This document shows, piece after piece, positions 61,969 through 64,000 of a DNA stretch of 64,000 nucleotides (position 1 is its first letter; every line of letters starts with the position of its first letter). Below the pieces are notes generated by a model, which was not told where the DNA came from, ran no database searches, and saw nothing but the letters and a program-made list of their open reading frames with translations. The DNA comes from Coniella vitis (lineage: Eukaryota; Ascomycota; Sordariomycetes; Diaporthales; Schizoparmaceae), in assembly GCA_011317545.1 (NCBI GenBank), contig WUJK01000012.1, positions 509,001-573,000 on the forward strand. The letters run 5' to 3'. Position numbers and translations under genes: made by a program.

Positions 61969-62284
61969 CATTTTCTCTCCAGAGTGGTCGGTGCAGTGCT
62001 AGAGTTTATTGTATACAGGACATATAGATGCGAACACAGATGAAAAAGAATCAAAGGGAAAAAAAAAAAAGACGACATTTCGATTCCTTTGATTGGGAAT
62101 CACGTCGGGATGTATCTGACCAGTGTGTAGGAATGTCGACTGGAATGGGCGCGGCTGGCTGGGCTGAATGAATGACCGACTTGGTCAAAATTCATCGTCG
62201 AGCAGTCATCCACACCCTGTGACCATCGTTGTTGGCAGACGGCTGATACAGACGTCAAGCCACTCCATGCCGAGATCGCGGGGG

Positions 62285-62325
62285 TGGCTGGCTGGCTGAC
62301 TGGCTGGCTAGCTGGGCTGGCTGGC
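62285..62325. repeat. Imperfect TGGC tandem repeat
   Basis: About ten copies of TGGC with single-base departures (TGAC, TAGC, TGGG), in non-coding DNA. Confidence 0.8.
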
Positions 62326-62644
62326 AGTTGGCAGGAAGAATATTGGCAACAACGTGCGGCATTGACAAATGGGACATGGGAAGAAAAGGTAAAAAGACAA
62401 AAGGGAAGGAAAAAAAGGGAACGGAACTAAAACCAAGGACTCAGCACAAAAAGAACGTGCCTATGATGTAAGTGGGAACGCTAGCAGAGACAAGTCCAAA
62501 CCTGGGATGAAAGAAGAAAACCTGGGGGGAAAAGAGAGGAGCATATGATATTGTGTTGTTAAGTTTTTGAAGGACACTTTTGTGTACCCAAGAGGAATGA
62601 ATGAATATGCAACTCATCCCCGAGTGCGTCTAGTAAGTAGATGG

Positions 62645-62647
<3 letters not shown>

Positions 62648-62679
<32 letters not shown>
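62648..62679. repeat. Poly-T tract, 32 bases
   Basis: Longest homopolymer in the window, non-coding. Confidence 0.9.
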
Positions 62680-62681
<2 letters not shown>

Positions 62682-62857
62682 GGAGAGTAATAAGAGCACC
62701 CCGTTCGATGCTTTGGGCGGGATTTGTGCTAGGGACTATCCATCTGTATACTATGTGCACCCTCAAAAAAAGACCTAGACATCTCCAATCTTGACGGTAG
62801 AACTTGGTTAATTGGCATAGTCAAGTCACTGCCTTTCTTTCTTGTCCCTGTTTTCCC

Positions 62858-62883
62858 TTTTTTTTTTTTTTTTTTTTTTTTTT
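62858..62883. repeat. Poly-T tract, 26 bases
   Basis: Third long T-run, about 180 bp after the previous one; non-coding. Confidence 0.9.
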
Positions 62884-63160
62884 GGAAACGGCCAAGTGCT
62901 AGCGGATATGAACTGCGCAATAGGCAGAACCAATACGACACTATGTAAGCAGGCTTCTTCTAGCCAATCACCAACCATAGCAGGTACTTGGGCCAAGCAG
63001 GATAACCTGTGACTATGTCTCCCCCGACGTTAATCAATATTCTGCCAGACGATTCGCTATACATAATGTAGCAGACTCCAGTTCTCACTGCGCCTTTCAT
63101 TGTTCATGAGAGCCAGACACAAGTATATCGTGTAGAACCGGTATACCAAAATCAAGGAGG

Positions 63161-63179
63161 TATATATATATATATATAC
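63161..63179. repeat. Short TA microsatellite
   Basis: About nine TA units beyond the 3' end of the alcohol dehydrogenase gene. Confidence 0.85.
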
Positions 63180-63380
63180 AGCTCTCACCTTTTCCTGCCC
63201 GACTACATCTTGTTGTAGCTGCCACATGTATAATCCACAACATCTGCTGCAAATAGGAATGCAAGATGGTCTATACCTATAATACCAAAGAGACACAAGT
63301 TCGTAAATACTACACTCGCTAAAGCCAAAGCAATGAGAAACGCGAACCATTACCACACCACCTCCCCACCAAAACACCAT

Positions 63381-64000
63381 CTAATCATCCCAAGCCATCT
63401 CCAGAATCTCCCTCACCTCGTCCTTGCCAACCTCAACTGGCCCGTTCACCGTGCACGGATCCTTGAGACTGTTCTCGACCAACCCATCAAACTGCTCCTT
63501 CTTGATCCCCATCCCCTTCAACGTCCGCGGCATGCCCAACTCCCTCAGATACGCATCCAGCAAGTCTCCCGCATCCGCATCCCCCTCCTTCAACCCCCTT
63601 TGCGCAAACACCTCCCGGAGCAACGGATCTGTCCAGAACGCCTTCCGCACCCTTTGCTGCCGCTGCCGTGCGAGCTCCCCGCCATGCTTCCAGTTGAACT
63701 TGAGCACGTTAGGCAGCAGGATACAGCTCGTCTCGCCGTGCCCTACACCCAGCGGACCCAGCTGGTGACCAATCCCATGGCTCGGCCCGACACCAATCGC
63801 CACCGCGCGGGCGGTAACCACCGTGGCCAGCTGGCACTGCAGCCGAGCGTGCAGGTCGTCGTACCCTCTGACCTTTGTGGCGAGGAGATTCGGCAGCATC
63901 TTGCGCAGCGCGTCCTCGAGCACGTCGCGGATGGCGTCCGCATTCTCGACGTCTTGCTTGGTGCTCGACAGGCCCTCGATGCAGTGGTCGATGGTGCGCA
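63381..64000 (-). CDS. Iron-containing alcohol dehydrogenase / maleylacetate-reductase-like, C-terminal part (cut by window edge)
   Basis: NAD(P)H-dependent, metal-binding dehydrogenase of the Fe-ADH superfamily. The frame is open from the window edge to the stop at 63381, about 206 residues, so the N-terminal nucleotide-binding half lies beyond 64000. The first visible residues, RTIDHCIEGLSS, match the metal-binding Asp-His-x-x-Glu element. Further on, SHGIGHQLGPLGVGHGETSCILLPNV supplies the two other histidine ligands (GIGH and GVGH) in typical spacing. The C-terminal helices contain LLREVFAQRGLKEGDADAG and LRELGMPRTLKGMGI, and end VREILEMAWDD. Fungal homologues are often annotated maleylacetate reductase (aromatic breakdown), but the substrate cannot be told from this part. 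No intron is visible in this section. Confidence 0.9.
   Translation of the reverse strand, partial: RTIDHCIEGLSSTKQDVENADAIRDVLEDALRKMLPNLLATKVRGYDDLHARLQCQLATVVTARAVAIGVGPSHGIGHQLGPLGVGHGETSCILLPNVLKFNWKHGGELARQRQQRVRKAFWTDPLLREVFAQRGLKEGDADAGDLLDAYLRELGMPRTLKGMGIKKEQFDGLVENSLKDPCTVNGPVEVGKDEVREILEMAWDD

Larger units (their letters stand above)
60626..63380. other. Intergenic region with long poly-T tracts
   Basis: No supported gene. Holds the promoter of the disordered-protein gene on the left, then a cluster of very long T-runs, an imperfect TGGC repeat (62285-62325) and a TA tract (63161-63179). Near copies of the dispersed 9-mer occur at 62748 (TACTATGTG) and 62939 (CACTATGTA). Confidence 0.55.

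Noticed and set aside
1..64000. Transposons, terminal inverted repeats, long direct repeats, CRISPR arrays, secondary-metabolite core genes.
   Set aside because: None seen: no transposase, reverse transcriptase, integrase, polyketide or peptide synthetase sequence is present in any frame, and no long repeat pairs were noticed.

Overview
The window is nuclear DNA of a filamentous ascomycete, most likely a sordariomycete and possibly Hypocreales (the order is an inference from gene content). Genes are monocistronic and lie on both strands. They carry short introns (about 50-260 nt) with GTRNGY-type donors, CTRAY-like branch points and YAG acceptors, and their promoters and leaders are pyrimidine-rich. 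I rebuilt splice junctions by hand from reading-frame continuity and family conservation. Fourteen protein genes can be supported, two of them cut by the window edges. I found no tRNA, rRNA, transposon or CRISPR array.

Layout. 1-434 (-): start of an AA9 lytic polysaccharide monooxygenase. 3184-7011 (-): RNA-dependent RNA polymerase of the RNA-silencing family. 8664-11621 (+): Zn2Cys6 transcription factor, seven exons. 14801-17906 (+): secreted GH3 beta-glucosidase, five exons. 19055-20431 (-): single-pass MRH-type sorting receptor (MRL1/CD-MPR-like). 21250-22873 (-): C-14 sterol reductase, erg24. 23271-24781 (-): rhodopsin-domain seven-helix membrane protein. 26589-27611 (-): GH128 glucanase with a probable GPI signal. 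34322-37038 (+): F-box/WD40 protein. 37953-39262 (+): Ap4A phosphorylase. 39751-42045 (-): Gln/His-rich putative Myb-like regulator. 49370-50540 (-): FIT2/Scs3 lipid-droplet protein. 51523-53871 (-): GH55 exo-beta-1,3-glucanase. 57842-60625 (-): long disordered protein with internal repeats and a CxxC tail. 63381-64000 (-): C-terminal part of an iron-dependent alcohol dehydrogenase / maleylacetate-reductase-type enzyme.

Functional picture. Four of the genes are secreted carbohydrate-active enzymes (AA9, GH3, GH128, GH55), suited to attack on cellulose and beta-1,3-glucan. A Zn2Cys6 regulator sits directly upstream of the beta-glucosidase on the same strand. The others are mostly housekeeping or signalling genes: sterol synthesis, nucleotide metabolism, lipid droplets, endosomal sorting, SCF ubiquitin ligase and RNA silencing. 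There is no sign of a secondary-metabolite cluster.

Most unusual signal. A short word, TACTATGTA or its complement TACATAGTA, occurs at 20 non-coding places and in none of the exons. It is half of a perfect 16-bp palindrome, TACTATGTACATAGTA, which is present intact twice. Half of the copies sit in the two intergenic intervals flanking the Zn2Cys6 gene. Chance expectation for this 9-mer on both strands is about 0.5. Its function is unknown to me; a dimeric protein-binding site or a miniature palindromic element are the leading ideas.
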